DNA from: Toxonevra muliebris
Lineage: Eukaryota > Arthropoda > Insecta > Diptera > Pallopteridae
Length of the DNA stretch: 64,000 nucleotides
Direction of reading: 5' to 3'
NCBI GenBank assembly: GCA_963691655.1
Contig: OY829329.1
Location: forward strand, 62,490,852 to 62,554,851
Of this stretch, positions 21,841-34,759 are shown piece by piece. The position numbers and the translations under genes are program-made. Numbering within the stretch: the stretch's first letter is position 1; each line of letters begins with the position of its first letter. The notes under the pieces were generated by a model. It was not told where the DNA came from. It ran no database searches and was given only the letters and a program-made list of their open reading frames with translations.

Positions 21841-24607
21841 TTTTGAAAATTAATATTTAGACATTAGACGGTTTGTGTTAAAATCAATCAACTCATAGCT
21901 TTCTGGATGAGATATTTGAGTTCCTATTGCAAATTTCATAATAATTAAAAAAAAAAAAAAAAAATCATGATTACATTTTACAGGCTGAAAGCATGCCATC
22001 AGGGATCTGGGAGCTTTTTTTCATTATTTTTAACATTTAAGGGCACTAAGTTTAAATTTTTATTTACAATTTTTGCAGGTTGGTCTGTTAATTTTTTTGT
22101 TTTTTGTTTTAACTTAACACAAATGTCGAAATAAAATCACTTCCACAACTAGTTTTACTTTTTCTTTTTTTTTTTTTGTTCTTAACTACCCGCATATGCA
22201 CGTATATTTTAACAATTTTCATAAAAAAAAAAAACAAACAAAGACAGCTGCAAAAAAATCGATTCCATTCAATTATTTTCGTGGTCAGTAATGGAATTGT
22301 CATATGAAATTGATTTTGATAAAAAGGCAAGAAGACAAAAAAAAAAAAAAAACAGAATTCAATTTAAAACATTTCGACAACACTTTGACAGTTAATTTAA
22401 TTATCAAAATATTTTGAAATTACAAAAGGAAAAAAATAAATAAAATTGTTCAAATATTCAAAATACAAATAATAATGCAATGAATACAAAACTTTTTTAA
22501 ATTAAAATCCAATAAATTGATTTAAGTTACTTTAAGTGTTATTCTGCACTTGATGGTATTATAGAAAAAGTAGATATAAATTTTTACTTATAATGAGAAG
22601 TAATTTTACTTGAACCACATAAAATATGATTAAGTTTAGTTGCTCAAGTACTTCATTAACTATTTTCGGGCAGAGATAGTCTAGTAAAAACACTTGCTTT
22701 TTCTACCTCCTTTTCTAGATCAATTATATCCTGGTAGAAATCTGACCTCTGCCTTTCTGTTCTATTGAAAGATTTCTTCAATACTTGTCTTTTCTCAAGG
22801 ACCTTCTTTCACGAGACCTTGCTTGTCTAGTGTTCTCTAAAAATTGCAGGACAATTTCAAAATTTTCAAACCAACTTTACTATATGAAATTTGCACTATT
22901 TTTATTTTCCCACATTCAATTTAATGAAATTAAAATATTGTTTTGTTTATACCATACTCGTCATCAACTAATACCACCGAATGCTACGTGCTGCCCATCA
23001 CCAAAAACCAATATCACTGTCACTACTGGCTATATGTCTTGTAAATAATTCCCTTACTCCCCTTACCGTCGCATATTTTTTTGCTCTAATTTTAAATTAA
23101 TTTAATAGAATACCAAATTGTGAAATCAAAACATTTGGTAATGTCATAAAACAAAAACGACAAATAGAAAAACAAAAATTTTATTTTCAATACGCTTCGT
23201 TTAATTTAATAATTTCTGTAGTTGTGGCAGCAGCAGTTGTTTTTCTGTTATCTGCTATCGTTGTTGTCGTTGTGGCTGTTGGTGTTTTTATTGTTGTTAA
23301 AATGCGACAGGTGCCAATATCTCTCTTTCTCTCTCTCTCTCTCTCTGATATATAATTAGTTTTTCAACATTGTCACACAGATGTCTGGCTGGAAGGCATG
23401 CAGCAAACCAGCTTAAAATACAATATTATATTGAAGCTATATTAACGCTTAGTGATGACAAATAGAAAACTGCTACTTTTTAGTCACTATTGCTAACAGT
23501 GATATGTTGCTTTCAATTCATATTAAACCACAGTGACACCTAACTAAATTTGACTTGAAAATCAATTCTCTTTGTCACTTTATCACGTTCTTTGTAAACT
23601 GTGTTTTAAATATATGATAGCAGCTACTTTATTAGCTATTTTCATCCATCACTAGTATATCATTGTAAGCGATTTGAGCAATATGTGTTGATAAGCTTTT
23701 TTTTAATTGATTTTTAGTTTTGTTGACATTTAAATTTCATCAAAAAACCAAATTAATTTTTTTTGTTTTAATTTTTAAAAAACTTGTCATAATAAAAAAT
23801 CTCATTAAATTCAATACATTTTGCAATCAGTGATTTACTAATTTATGATTAGATTTACTTTTAATATTTGTTTATTTTTTTTTTTAAGTAATCAGTCTGA
23901 ATAAATACACAATAATTTAGTTCCCCGAAAATCCAACTATATTCTACTAAACATCCACCAAACAAATGTTTACTTTTCAAATTTGCACATCAAAAACCCA
24001 AATTAATAAGTTCTTAAAATTCTGAACAAAATATTAAAATGCTGCATTTTTTCGAATTTATTTAGTTGAAAACGGAGGAAATTTCTAGTTAATTTCTAAC
24101 AAAAATATATTCAAGAACTTCATTTCTGATGCTTCTAAAATTCAGACAACTTTGTCACTTTCAAGTTATGGGAGAATAGGAGGGAAGTAGTAGCCAATAA
24201 AGTAACTTAATAGGCAATGTCAATGGATCTAAAACTTTCCAATAGAAGAGCCTGAGATTCGAGAATGTGCTCTGATTTGTTATTTGGTCAGCTACTCTCT
24301 TCCCCTGTTTAGGATTACGAATTATCAATTCTGCAGAAAAATTTCTAAGCACATTTTTGGCAAAAAAAAAACAGTTAAAATAATTTATTTATCTAAAAAT
24401 GTCAATAGAAAAAGATGATGACCGGTTAGGACACCAATGGGCGTTATTTGTCATCGTACGTCCTTACCAGAGGACAAACATTTCAGTCTAAAATGAAGGA
24501 AATTAGATTTTTCAAGTTTTTGAGTTGAAAGCGGAAAAAATTCTTTCTTCTAAAATAAACTTTACCATTTCAATATTTTAGGGAAGTAAGTGGGGAAATA
24601 ACAACTA
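21841..24607 (+). other. Intron, no gene seen
   Basis: AT-rich with poly-A at 21949-21964, a triplet-rich GTT/GCT patch at 23215-23300 and a TC microsatellite at about 23320-23347. Nothing else is recognised. Confidence 0.45.
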
Positions 24608-25841
24608 AAGCGCGGTTCATGCAAAATTGGCACGCAGGAAAGTTGCTGTATCTTTTTAACCCGAACACTCAGAATAACAAATAATGCATTAAATGATAAG
24701 TTTAATATTGTGTTTTAATACTATAATATTAAAAGATTTAGATTTCTTTGTTGTGCAAAAAGTTCCGGGCATTCCTTTTAATGGACCCCATCAACCTTTG
24801 AACATCCACTCTGAATACTTTTGCGGCTATTTGGTTCCATTTTAGTAACATTGAATTCACATTTTTGACAATACCAGTATTTTTCGATCGATCGAAGCTG
24901 GAGGCAATTGGGTGAACTCACATATTTGGGCACTACATCTACTTCATTTGTCTGATACCAATCCATGGTTTTCTTAGAGTAGTGGCAACTGGCTAAATCA
25001 GGCCAAAACTTCACTGGCGAATGGTGGTGACGAACAAATGGCAATAGTCGTTGCGAAAGGCACTCTTTGATGTAAATATCAGACGTCATAGAAGAGGATG
25101 TCACAAATGCCCTGGATTTGAGACCACAGCTGCAAATTGCCTGCCACACCATTGCTTTCTTTGCAAATTTATCCATTTTTATGTACTTGAATTTTGAGGG
25201 TACATTACCACGATTCGTTGCCATATAAAATTTTTGACCTGGAAGCTGTTTAAGATCAAATTTTACGTATGATTCGTCATTCACAATAATGAATCCATTG
25301 AATTTGGTCAAAACATTATTATAAAGAAGACGAGCACGTTTTTTGGCCAACAAATTCTCTTTGTTCTATTTGGATATTTTATAGCACGATAGCACTTTAG
25401 CCCAGCTTTTATGCGTATTCGTCTAGCAGTACTTTTGCTGGTATTGAATTTTTTGGCACGATCGTCATCCGATAGTCCGGGATTGCTTTTGATGGACCTC
25501 AAGATCTTTGCCTTTAATTTTAGGTTGGTGGTTCCCATTTTATTCACAACTTTTTTAGCTCTTTCAACACTAAGAGTTTCTTTATATCGAGATATTTAAC
25601 ACTTTCGCAATCTTTGAACCAGATCACGACGGATTTTCAATAAATTTGTTCACAATCAATTTTCTATTTGCAGCTTCCATTGTGCACACAATCACCAACT
25701 TGCGATCAATTAATATGAAAAATTTATCAACTAACGGTAACGGTATTGTAAACAAATCCCAGTAAAAAATTTGTTGTTCTTATGACTAGGGGCGACGTGG
25801 TGACCACAACAAAGCGTGCCAATTTGGCGTGAACCGCGCTT
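24608..25841 (-). mobile_element. Tc1/mariner element, DD37E type, with both inverted repeats
   Basis: TA flanks both ends (24606-24607, 25842-25843). The ends are inverted copies beginning AAGCGCGGTTCATGCAAAAT and AAGCGCGGTTCACGCCAAAT, then TGGCACGC. Total 1234 bp. The interior codes a damaged transposase on the - strand. A near full-length inactive copy. Confidence 0.85.
24778..25680 (-). pseudogene. DD37E Tc1/mariner transposase, frameshifted
   Basis: Probable start at 25680-25678 (MEAANRKLIVNKFIENPS, then a stop). A helix-turn-helix half follows (GLSDDDRAKKFNTSKSTARR), then the catalytic core with VNDESYVKF, FWPDLASCHYSKK and QLRSIEKYW. Thirty-seven residues separate the second Asp and the Glu, hence DD37E. 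There are at least two frame changes, one near 25570-25590 and one near 25330-25360 where the frame shifts between NRTKR and LAKKRARLLYN, plus stop codons near the N-terminus. The catalytic acids and the C-terminus are retained. Confidence 0.78.
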
Positions 25842-26121
25842 TAATATAGTGTTTCAATGACCCTTGTTCATATACGAAAGTTCTTAAAAAGAAACAATCC
25901 CTTTAATTTCAACTAAGCGAAAGTAAATTGTCTTAGTAAGTCCTCATTAGAAAACTTGGTCAGTTGAACATAGCGGAAAATAGCGGAAAGTCATCGGTAA
26001 TTTTTATTTTGTATAAAGAAACTTTGAAATTATCTGAGTTATCTTTTTAAAATTTTGAAGGTTGGTTTCTCCTCTATTTCTTCCATGGGTTGAAAAAAAA
26101 TTAAGAATATGTGGATGATAC

Positions 26122-26548
26122 ATATGGGTAGTTCCATCTCAGATTTACAACTAAAATTTTAATTTCAACCAAAATTTTTCTTGCTTTCTTGAGAAGAAAT
26201 TGATCGACACGTATTTTTTTTTATGTCAATGTGATGTTTTTTTATTTTCAAATTAAGATATTTTAAAGTCTTGAATTTATAAAAATGGAACGTTTTTCAA
26301 TCCCTAATAACTCAAAAACTAACCGTTGTAGGAAAAAATTTCCTACTAATAAAAGTTCGTATATCGCACAAACTTATCGAAAAAATATGAACATAAAATT
26401 GTTTTTGTTATTCAACATATGAATTCTGGAAATTTTATAAACAAATTGAATTTTTCCAAATTTGGACATTTTTTTTTTTTTATTTTTTTGATCTGTAAAT
26501 ATATGAATTAAAATTTTAGTTGTAAATCTGATATGGAACAACCCATAT
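26122..26548. mobile_element. MITE with ~42-bp terminal inverted repeats
   Basis: The left end ATATGGGTAGTTCCATCTCA and onward AGATTTACAACTAAAATTTT is matched inverted at the right end (ATATGGGTTGTTCCATATCA). The 427-bp interior is AT-rich, includes the small palindrome GTAGGAAAAAATTTCCTAC at about 26328, and codes nothing. The terminal TA suggests a Tc1/mariner relative. Confidence 0.75.
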
Positions 26549-27599
26549 ATAACACTTCCTATCAACTCTTTATGGTCTCTACTAAAATAACAGCTAGCTA
26601 CGCAGGTTTCTTGATTTATGAATAATATAAATGAATGCCTAAAACACTCATGAATCATGTATGAGCAACAGTATATGTAGTCAATTGCAGTCAAATTCAA
26701 TTACGCTAAACGTAGAACCTTTTCAAATACATTTTCTATAGAAAAAGAGGCCCTGTGAACAGCTACCTTAACTACCTAATAAATCGGTTTGATCCAAATA
26801 TTATTTTTTTTTTTCATTCATTATTAATATGTTCATTTTCTATCATTGCATGTTTTATTATTATTATTTTGATTTAATGCATTTTAATACATGATTGTAT
26901 ATTTAAATTGCTTTTCATTAGTATAAAATTTGAGCTCCACTCTTACTATACCATCTACCATTTTTTTATATACTTATACACTCATAGTGCCACCTGTAAA
27001 TCCTGAATGCTCTCTCCCACATACACAGTATACATATTTGTGTTAGATATTGTTTGAAAATGTAATTAATAAGAAAGCAACTAAGCAGCATAAATAATGT
27101 TGCCCTAGAGATATAAATATTAATTTTAAGTAAGATTTTGTTTTAATATGCCTTGCAAACAAAAAGTAATTTTACATTTTTCAACAACTACAGCCATTAC
27201 AATATCGAATTACTTACATATTTATTATTTAAATTTGAATCGTTACAGCCTAATATTAATATGAAGTAAAATCTTTTTTGAACTTTAAACTTTTTATTAC
27301 TTGCTAAATAAATAAAAATGAAATAGTTAATAGCTTTAAATAATTAAACTGTCTGTCTCTCAAGTTGAAGGTAAAAATATTTCTTCAGGGAAAACTCTTT
27401 GCTGCTTAGTATGAAAGTCTTTGAAATGTACATAGAAAAAAATACAATATATACATAGTTATAACTCCTAAATCTTAGTTTTCTTGTACCGAAAATATGA
27501 AAGGATCTGGTCCAACTCACTCGTCATGGTTCAGACAAATGTAAATAAGCTTTTGTCTTGATGCTTAGGTACTTTTTGAGCAAAATGATAATATCTTTA
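26549..27599 (+). other. Intron, no gene seen
   Basis: AT-rich; no exon or repeat that I can support. Confidence 0.45.
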
Positions 27600-29110
27600 C
27601 ACGGTTGTCTACACAAATGTAGACAACTTAGTATTAACAATCTGATAAGTTTACATGAGTGTAGAAAACGTCAATGACTATAACGATTTGTGATAATTTT
27701 GACATGAGCATCAGTTACAGTATACTAAAAAGAAGCATTACAAAATGGCATTGTTTTGTTTTTTTTTACTAAAAAGAAAGTTTGTATACGAAAAAGAAGC
27801 ATTAAAAAAATGGCATTGTTTTGTTTTGTTTACATTTCCGATATGGTTACTGTCGTAGTTTTTGAAATTGTTTTCATTGTTGACATGTTTTTCCACGTTG
27901 TCTACATTACCGTCATGATTGTCGACATAGGTTTTGATGTTTCCCATATTTTCGACGTAATTTTTTAAAACTCAATGCTGTTGGTGTAATTTTTGGTATT
28001 GTCTACATTGTTGACATAATTGTAGACATAATTGCCCGTCTTTGTATACACTGTTGTTGTGATGACTACACATAACACACGTTCTTTAAGCCCGTTACAC
28101 ATTATTTAATGAAGCACATACATGGAACAGTAGTCAAGACTTTGAAGAATTAACAAAAAACATAATAAATTTATTGAATGGGGCCTGATTCAGAAAAATG
28201 ACATCTAGAATCATTTTTCTAAAACACACACACTCTCACACACTAGACTTTGAAATAACGAACTGTTATGCAGACTAGTAGTAATGAGAAAAACACAACA
28301 ACAAATAAGTATACAGAACGGTAGTGGTAGTTTTCTTTCAATATCTCTATTCAGTGCAGATATTTCGAATCAAATCTGGAATTCTTGGTTATAATTTCAA
28401 ATATTAGTAGCTTATATGGGATATTGAAAGATTAAGAAGTATCACTAAGTTAACTGATGAGGAATCCCGGCGGATTCCAAAACGGCCGTCTGATTTGCCC
28501 ATCTCTGTATACACTGTTGTTGTGATGACTACACATATACGTTCCTTAAGCCTGTTACACATTATTTAATAATATTGAATTTTCTTAAATTTTTGCCACA
28601 GCTTTGTTTACATCAAATCAAATCAAATAATTTTGGACAGTTTTTTTTTACACTGTTTGACATATTTGTCGATATATTTTTCGACATTCTCTACTTCGTT
28701 AACATGCCTTCATTATCGATATGCTTTTCGACGTTGTCTACATTGTCAAGATTATTATCGACGCATGTTCTACATGTTTTAAATGTCGTCCATGTAATTT
28801 TCAATAGTTATTTTTAGGTATTGTCTTAATTGGCCACATAATTTTTGGTGTTATCTGTATTGTGAATATGAGTGTCGACATAGTCTACACAGTTTAGAAT
28901 GTTGCCATTATTTTCAACATAATTTTCGATCTTACCCATATTTAATTACATTTTATACACAGCTTTGAACGAGGTATTTTTAAATGCATTTTTTTAATTA
29001 TTGTTGGCCTAGATTTTTACACCTCACGTTGCCTACATTCTCAACATAGTTGCTGACATTTTCTTGTAGTTATTGACATAGTCTACACTTTTATAATGAT
29101 TTTTGCACTA
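27600..29110. repeat. Degenerate GTTGTCTACATTGTTGACAT repeat field
   Basis: Imperfect units around TTGTCTACATTGTTGACATA and GTCGACATAGTTTTTGA recur across 1.5 kb on both strands. At 27604-27627 a perfect 10-bp stem, GTTGTCTACA and its complement, has a 4-nt loop. A 38-bp segment with GAAGCATTA and ATGGCATTGTTTTG is duplicated at 27732 and 27797. A direct repeat of about 77 bp lies at 28033-28110 and 28496-28570 (GTATACACTGTTGTTGTGAT, then CCGTTACACATTATTTAAT). No coding reading. Confidence 0.5.
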
Positions 29111-31962
29111 AGGGGACAACCGTAATTTTGTTTTAAAAAAAACAACAAATAAAGAGGCTCCTTCAATGAATCAATAAAAATACAAACGTTAAACATTTTC
29201 GGTACAATAATTCACATTTATTTTTGAGGTCGTACTGTAATTGCTATTCAATGTTAAATGTGAATATGTTTTAGAGTGTTTTCATTAGTTTTAAAATTAA
29301 GTTTTCTTATTTTTATAACAATCTTTATTTGTATCGTTTTGTTTTTCTTTCCCTTTTTTTTTTAATGAAATATATTATTTCTTTACTCGTTATTTACAAA
29401 TATCCAAAACACAAAGACCACCACACAAATATTAACTTAACAAATAAATTATAAAGAATTTTAGTATAGCAAATTTTTGCTTTAAGAATTGCTTGAAAAC
29501 TAAAAAAAAAAAATTAGAGTGCAAATATTAACTTTCAAATTTAAATGTAAAATTAATTAAAATAAGAAATTAATCAAAAAAAAAAAATAATAATAAAAAA
29601 ATTAAAAAAACAGAAAAGAAATAGGAATTAAAAATTAACAATTGGTTTTGTTATTTAATAACAAAGTGAATTGTTAAAGCCAAAAGAATAAAACTAGCAT
29701 ATTCCTTTACCACAATCAAATGTAGCATGTCCTTAGTTTCCACGTCGTTGCTTCTGCCCAGAACTAAGTTCATTGCAGGTAAAGTGTATGCTAAAGCTAA
29801 AACAGAAATGGGCAGACGTTTTTTGTAAACAATTCACGCACAAAGTTGGTAAAATCAATGGCCCACAAACGACATCTGAGACTTTGAAATGAACGCGTCC
29901 GATTTAAATTTTTTTTTTGTTTTTCGGTTATCATATTTGTATACTTTTGGAAACATGCATCCAATGAGCGCATTCAGCATATTTCGGTGTACTTTGCATG
30001 CGCGACTGGATAAAGTCAAATAAAAACGCAGCAAATAAAACAAAACTTGGTTTCCTCTCGCCAACAAAATGAAACATATCAAAATATTCGTGGCAAGATT
30101 ATTGCTTAGCATATTTCTCTACGTACTTAAATGGAAACCTCCGACGTGCATGCAATTTATTTAATCTGAAATGACTGAATTCTCTTTGGCAACCTAAAAC
30201 TAAATTTAAAGATTTTTTTTTTGCTTATTTTGAAAACGTTGTAGCGACTACTGCGTGGAAAAAACACGATACGAAAAACATAAGTATAAAAAAAAATAAA
30301 ATAAAATTGTAATGCAAATGGGTAAGTTTTATCATATCATCGCATTTTGTGTTTGTTGAATGTGAGCTTCTTCTTTTTCCTCAAACAATTTAAAACTACA
30401 ATTAACAACAAATATTTAAATGCAGGTTTTGTATGACTCTAATCAAATTTCATTCAATTAATCATACATTTAATATCCAATCAAACTCGTGTACTTACTT
30501 TCTTGTGGTAACAAGAAAAGAATTTACCTATATGTTTTATCTGCTGAGCAAACCAATCAACATTTTCAATTTCATTTATTCTCTCTCGGGATTTCATGTT
30601 TCCATTATAAGGTTCATATTATATAATGAAAAATAAATATTAGTAATCATAAGCACACAACCAATCATTATTTAAACATTAGAAACTGTTTTTCAGTAAT
30701 TTTGATATCAAATCTTCTCAATCATTCATGCTATAACTATAAATATATACATAAATCCCTGTTGTAAGCGTATCTCATAGACATTTTGATCTGCAAGTAA
30801 CATTACAACATTAATTTTTTTGCAGATAAACAAGCGAGTTGTGTTTGGCAGTGAACGAGAGAGAGAGAGAGAGAATGCCTTTCATTAAAGTTCTCTTACT
30901 CTCACAAAAAATGCTCTGAGTCAGAGTTAATTTGTGTTGGACTTCGTTTGTTTGATGTGATTCTGTGACGTACACACCTCTCATACTAATGGGTTTATGA
31001 GCACTAAAGCAGTGTTAATTCATAGGCACACGTTTTCGTTTTTCACATGCAGAAAATTTTTGTAAGCCTGTCAATGAAATTGTTAACGCTGCTTTGAAGT
31101 GAAACTTTGTACAACATTAGAAATTTATAAGTACAAATAGAATAAATTCCAGAAGGAAGAGAGTAAATACCGTCATTGAAAGCTTGATAAAAGTGATCAA
31201 AAAACCACACCAAATCTGTGGGGGGAAAAACATATTTTTTTAAGCACCCCCTCCTTCACAATACTGCGACCAAAGGATTTTTACTCTATATTTCTATTAT
31301 CTCAAAAATAAAGGTTCTACATACAATTCACCATAGGCCGTGCAGTTTTTTGTGAGGCTTTCTTGAATGGATATTCAGCAAATACATAGAAGAAGTATTA
31401 AAGTATATATGTAGCGATGAGAGCAGCCTTTTATTCATATGCTCCTTGAATGCAAGTATACATTGCCAATACTCTCTTTAATGAATAATCAGCACCAGTG
31501 TTTTCAAAAATGTGGGAGTTTGGATATAAAACCTCCCTCTTCCCTTTGCTTAATAAATATTTCATGTTTTTCGGTCGTTTTACGGTCATTTTACTGTAAA
31601 AAACAACTTTTGGAAAAGCAAAAGGATGTAGTCTCCAGCTGCATACCATCTCTGCAGTTAAAAGTCGTGATAACTTTAGTCTGAAAATCGAATTTAGAGT
31701 AAAAATGATTTGAAGTAAATGTGATTGTTTGCCGCTCTACATGAGCAATTATGTCTCTTTTCCCATAATTTTTTTTTTTTTTTTTGAACAAAATGGAATT
31801 TTTAGGATTTTACATTCATGCACTATACCAAAAATAACATGACAGAATTTATAATTCAATTGAGTCAATTCTGTATAATTTCGACTATAATGTGATTATT
31901 GCTTTTGACCATAGATTTGAATGCGCTAGTAGTAACTGTCAGTATTTGATAAGTTTTCAAGG
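29111..31962 (+). other. Intron, no gene seen
   Basis: AT-rich, poly-T/poly-A runs, a GA microsatellite at about 30857-30874. The small readings have no recognisable content. Confidence 0.45.
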
Positions 31963-32091
31963 CTCTAAAACAGCGTAGATCAAACCCTTGCACGCAGGCA
32001 AATCAGCATAAGAAATTTCACACGTACAGAGCTCATTTCCATAGAAAGAGTGCTCAATCAAAACATTGTGTATATACCGCTGCTCTAAAAA
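31963..32091 (-). repeat. Dispersed ~128-bp repeat, copy B
   Basis: The complement begins TTTTTAGAGCAGCGGT and contains GATTGAGCACTCTTTCTATG and GAAATGAGCTCTGTA, matching 7861-7988 along its whole length. It is followed at once by the 23-bp tandem repeat. Confidence 0.62.
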
Positions 32092-32129
32092 TCAAATACA
32101 TCTCCCTCCCTGATCAGAGCAGATAACAT

Positions 32130-32352
32130 TTCCTCTCTTATCAACTCATTTTATCCTCTCTGATAACTAAACCTCTCATCAAAACAGTGGAGCCTCTCTT
32201 ATCAAAGCAACTAAATCTCTCTCATCACCTCAGCTGAACCTCTCTCATCAAAACAGTTGAACCTCGCTCATCAAAGCAACTCAACTTCTCTCATCAGAAC
32301 AACTCCACCTTTCTCATCACAATAACTCAACCTCTCATAGCAGTTCAGCTCA
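32130..32352 (+). repeat. 23-bp minisatellite, about ten units
   Basis: Units of the form CCTCTCTCATCAAAACAGTTGAA repeat at 23-bp steps. The last five units are in perfect register, the first ones more diverged. Confidence 0.72.
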
Positions 32353-34111
32353 AACTTCTTTTTATATATGTACCTTTTCAATACATTTATTGATCGTAGT
32401 CATACAAAAATTTTGCATACAAGCGTGAAAGAAAGTAATTTTCATTGTGTCATAAATCTAAAAAAAAAAAAAAATTTCTACAGCAATTGCACAATTCACA
32501 ATCAATTTTCAACATCTGTAGCCACACCTAAAAGCACACCACCTCATTTTCACATACACCCACACATACACGCATACTATTCACTCTATACAAAAAAAAA
32601 AAAAAAAAAAAATAAACAAAAAATCACTCATTAGAGATGGTATACATTTCACTGCAAAAACTTGAATGAAACTTCAATATTCACGCACGCATTTCACATT
32701 TGTGAATTTTATGCAGTGAATCTAAACCATTTCATATACTTTAATTTATGTATCTTATGATTTCAAAAACATTTTCTTTTTCGTTTTTGACAAAAAAAAA
32801 GCTATTCGTGCATTTTATAGCTTTTTTTTTATATTTGTTTCTCGCTCTTAACTTTGTCATGCATACTTTGCTTTATTTTCATAATTTATGTTGTGTGCCG
32901 TATTTACTTGTTGGTTATACTTAGTTTAACTGCGCTACTGCTACTAACTAAGTATAAGAGTCAAGTAGCACAACAACAAACAACATACTCGCATTCGCGG
33001 AACCCATCAAAAGCCATTTCATATACTTTTTTTTTTTTTAATCGTATAGTTAAGCCTTATCCTAATGAATATACATGCATATATATATACAAGAAACAAA
33101 AAATTAAATATTTACTTTTGTGTTGTGTAATTGTGTGCGTCGTGTACTTATATATCTGTGTGCGTTGTACTCCCCTCCATTTATTGCAAAAAGAAAAACA
33201 AATAACAACAAAAAAAAACATAGCACCAAAATGAAGCATTAATGTTTAGATCGTATTTAAAATTGTATTAGTAAAAATGTGAAATTGTGCACCTATAAGT
33301 AGGCGTTACAATTTCTATAATGTGTATTACATACAAAAGCAAGAGTATAATTAATTTTTAATTTTTATTTAAATATTATATGCATTTAAAACATAAAATG
33401 TAATTGTAGTAATTAAAATAAATTAATTTTTGAAAATCAAAAAAAAAAAAGAAAAAAAAACAAAACGTAAATGAAGAAATGACAGCTTTTAAATTCCCAG
33501 TAAGCCTAAAAGTATGCTTATTATTTGATTGAAATGCAAAATTAGTTTGTTAATTTAAATTGGTAATAGTGAATATAGAGAAAAAATACGTAAATGCATC
33601 CCTTTAATTTTAATTAATTAATATTGGTGTTTGCTATTTGAATATTGAATAAAATTAAATATTTTTTTATTATTTTATTATTGATTTTTTGATTTTTTTT
33701 TAAATAATTAACTCAAACGAAAATCAAACTTAATAAAATACATTAAAAAAATATCCATCTAACGTTTTGAATTGTATACATACTTACTAACACTTGTAAA
33801 ATTCTAGAAAATTTTTTAACTTTTCTTTTCTATTTTTTTTTATTTATTTTTCTTTTGGTTGGTGGAGAGTGTAACTCATACTCATATATTATATTTATTA
33901 AACATACCAACCTATATAATGTAGCCTCTTGTGTGATGCATACTTGTATATGTTGTATGTGTGTGTCCTTTGAGATTGACAGTTGTACTTAGTGCACAAG
34001 AAACTATAATACAAAAATAAAAAAACCTTCATATATATGTTAGACGTATATTAAGCATTAAGGATGGCTCATGCTCCACCAAAATTAATTGTAGAAATAA
34101 TTCGTTTACAG
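32353..34111 (+). other. Intron up to the CAX-repeat exon
   Basis: AT-rich; poly-A at about 32459-32475 and 32591-32610, imperfect TA at 33075-33090. Ends in TTCGTTTACAG, the acceptor of the next exon. Confidence 0.5.
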
Positions 34112-34289
34112 AGTTCAACATGGTAGCTTGCAGAATAACGGATGCACGTAATATTGCTACAACAAATAATCATCATCAACATCACCATCAACAGCAACAA
34201 CAGCAGCAACAACATCAACAACAACAGCAGCATATGCATAGCCGTAATAGTACAGGCTCAATTTCCGGTGGTCAAGTGCCTTTAAAAAA
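34112..34289 (+). CDS. tutl: turtle exon: membrane-proximal cytoplasmic segment with Gln/His repeat
   Basis: Acceptor TTTACAG, donor GTAAGT, phases 1 in and 2 out, 178 nt. The last G of the FN3/TM exon plus AG here gives Glu, so the join reads KRRKQEK-E-FNMVACRITDARNIA. The middle is a CAX triplet repeat (about 34165-34236) giving mixed His/Gln runs, a typical fly opa repeat that may vary in length between individuals. The exon ends SISGGQVPLK plus AA. FNMVACRITDARN looks conserved and may be a juxtamembrane docking site, but no known motif is evident. It joins in phase both to the final exon at 37944 and to the candidate exon at 36319. Confidence 0.82.
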
Positions 34290-34759
34290 GTAAGTAATAA
34301 AAAATAACATAATTTTACTAGCCACTATTATTTTGAAAAAAAAAACTTTTTATGCGTTATGTGTAGTTTATTTCAAAAGAGGAGTGAGTTTTAATACTAT
34401 TTCCGCGCATACAGTCTTTTTAATAAAAACGTGTTCGGCTTAATTGTACGAACAAATTTAAGTATCAAGTTGGACTTTGTTTTCAACATTCAACATTTCA
34501 TTGCGAATTACGCTGTATAAGCTTTCGAACAATCGCAATTACAATTTAGTTGTATAAGCAATTTTTCAAATCGAGCTCCGTGTATGCAAAACGTTTTTAA
34601 TTTGTCATTCTTTGCTCATGTCCAAAGGAATCCAAAATGTCCTAGGGAGGTGCTGCAAATACCTTAAGAAGTTGAAGACATTCATAATGGAAATGGAAAC
34701 AGCTTTTTTTAAGACGCCAGAATGTTTACGACTTACCAAATCATTGTGATTCTAGAGCA

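Noticed and set aside
32854..33234. 126-codon + strand reading
   Set aside because: Composition follows the AT-rich intron, with poly-Phe from poly-T and no domain, splice or start evidence.
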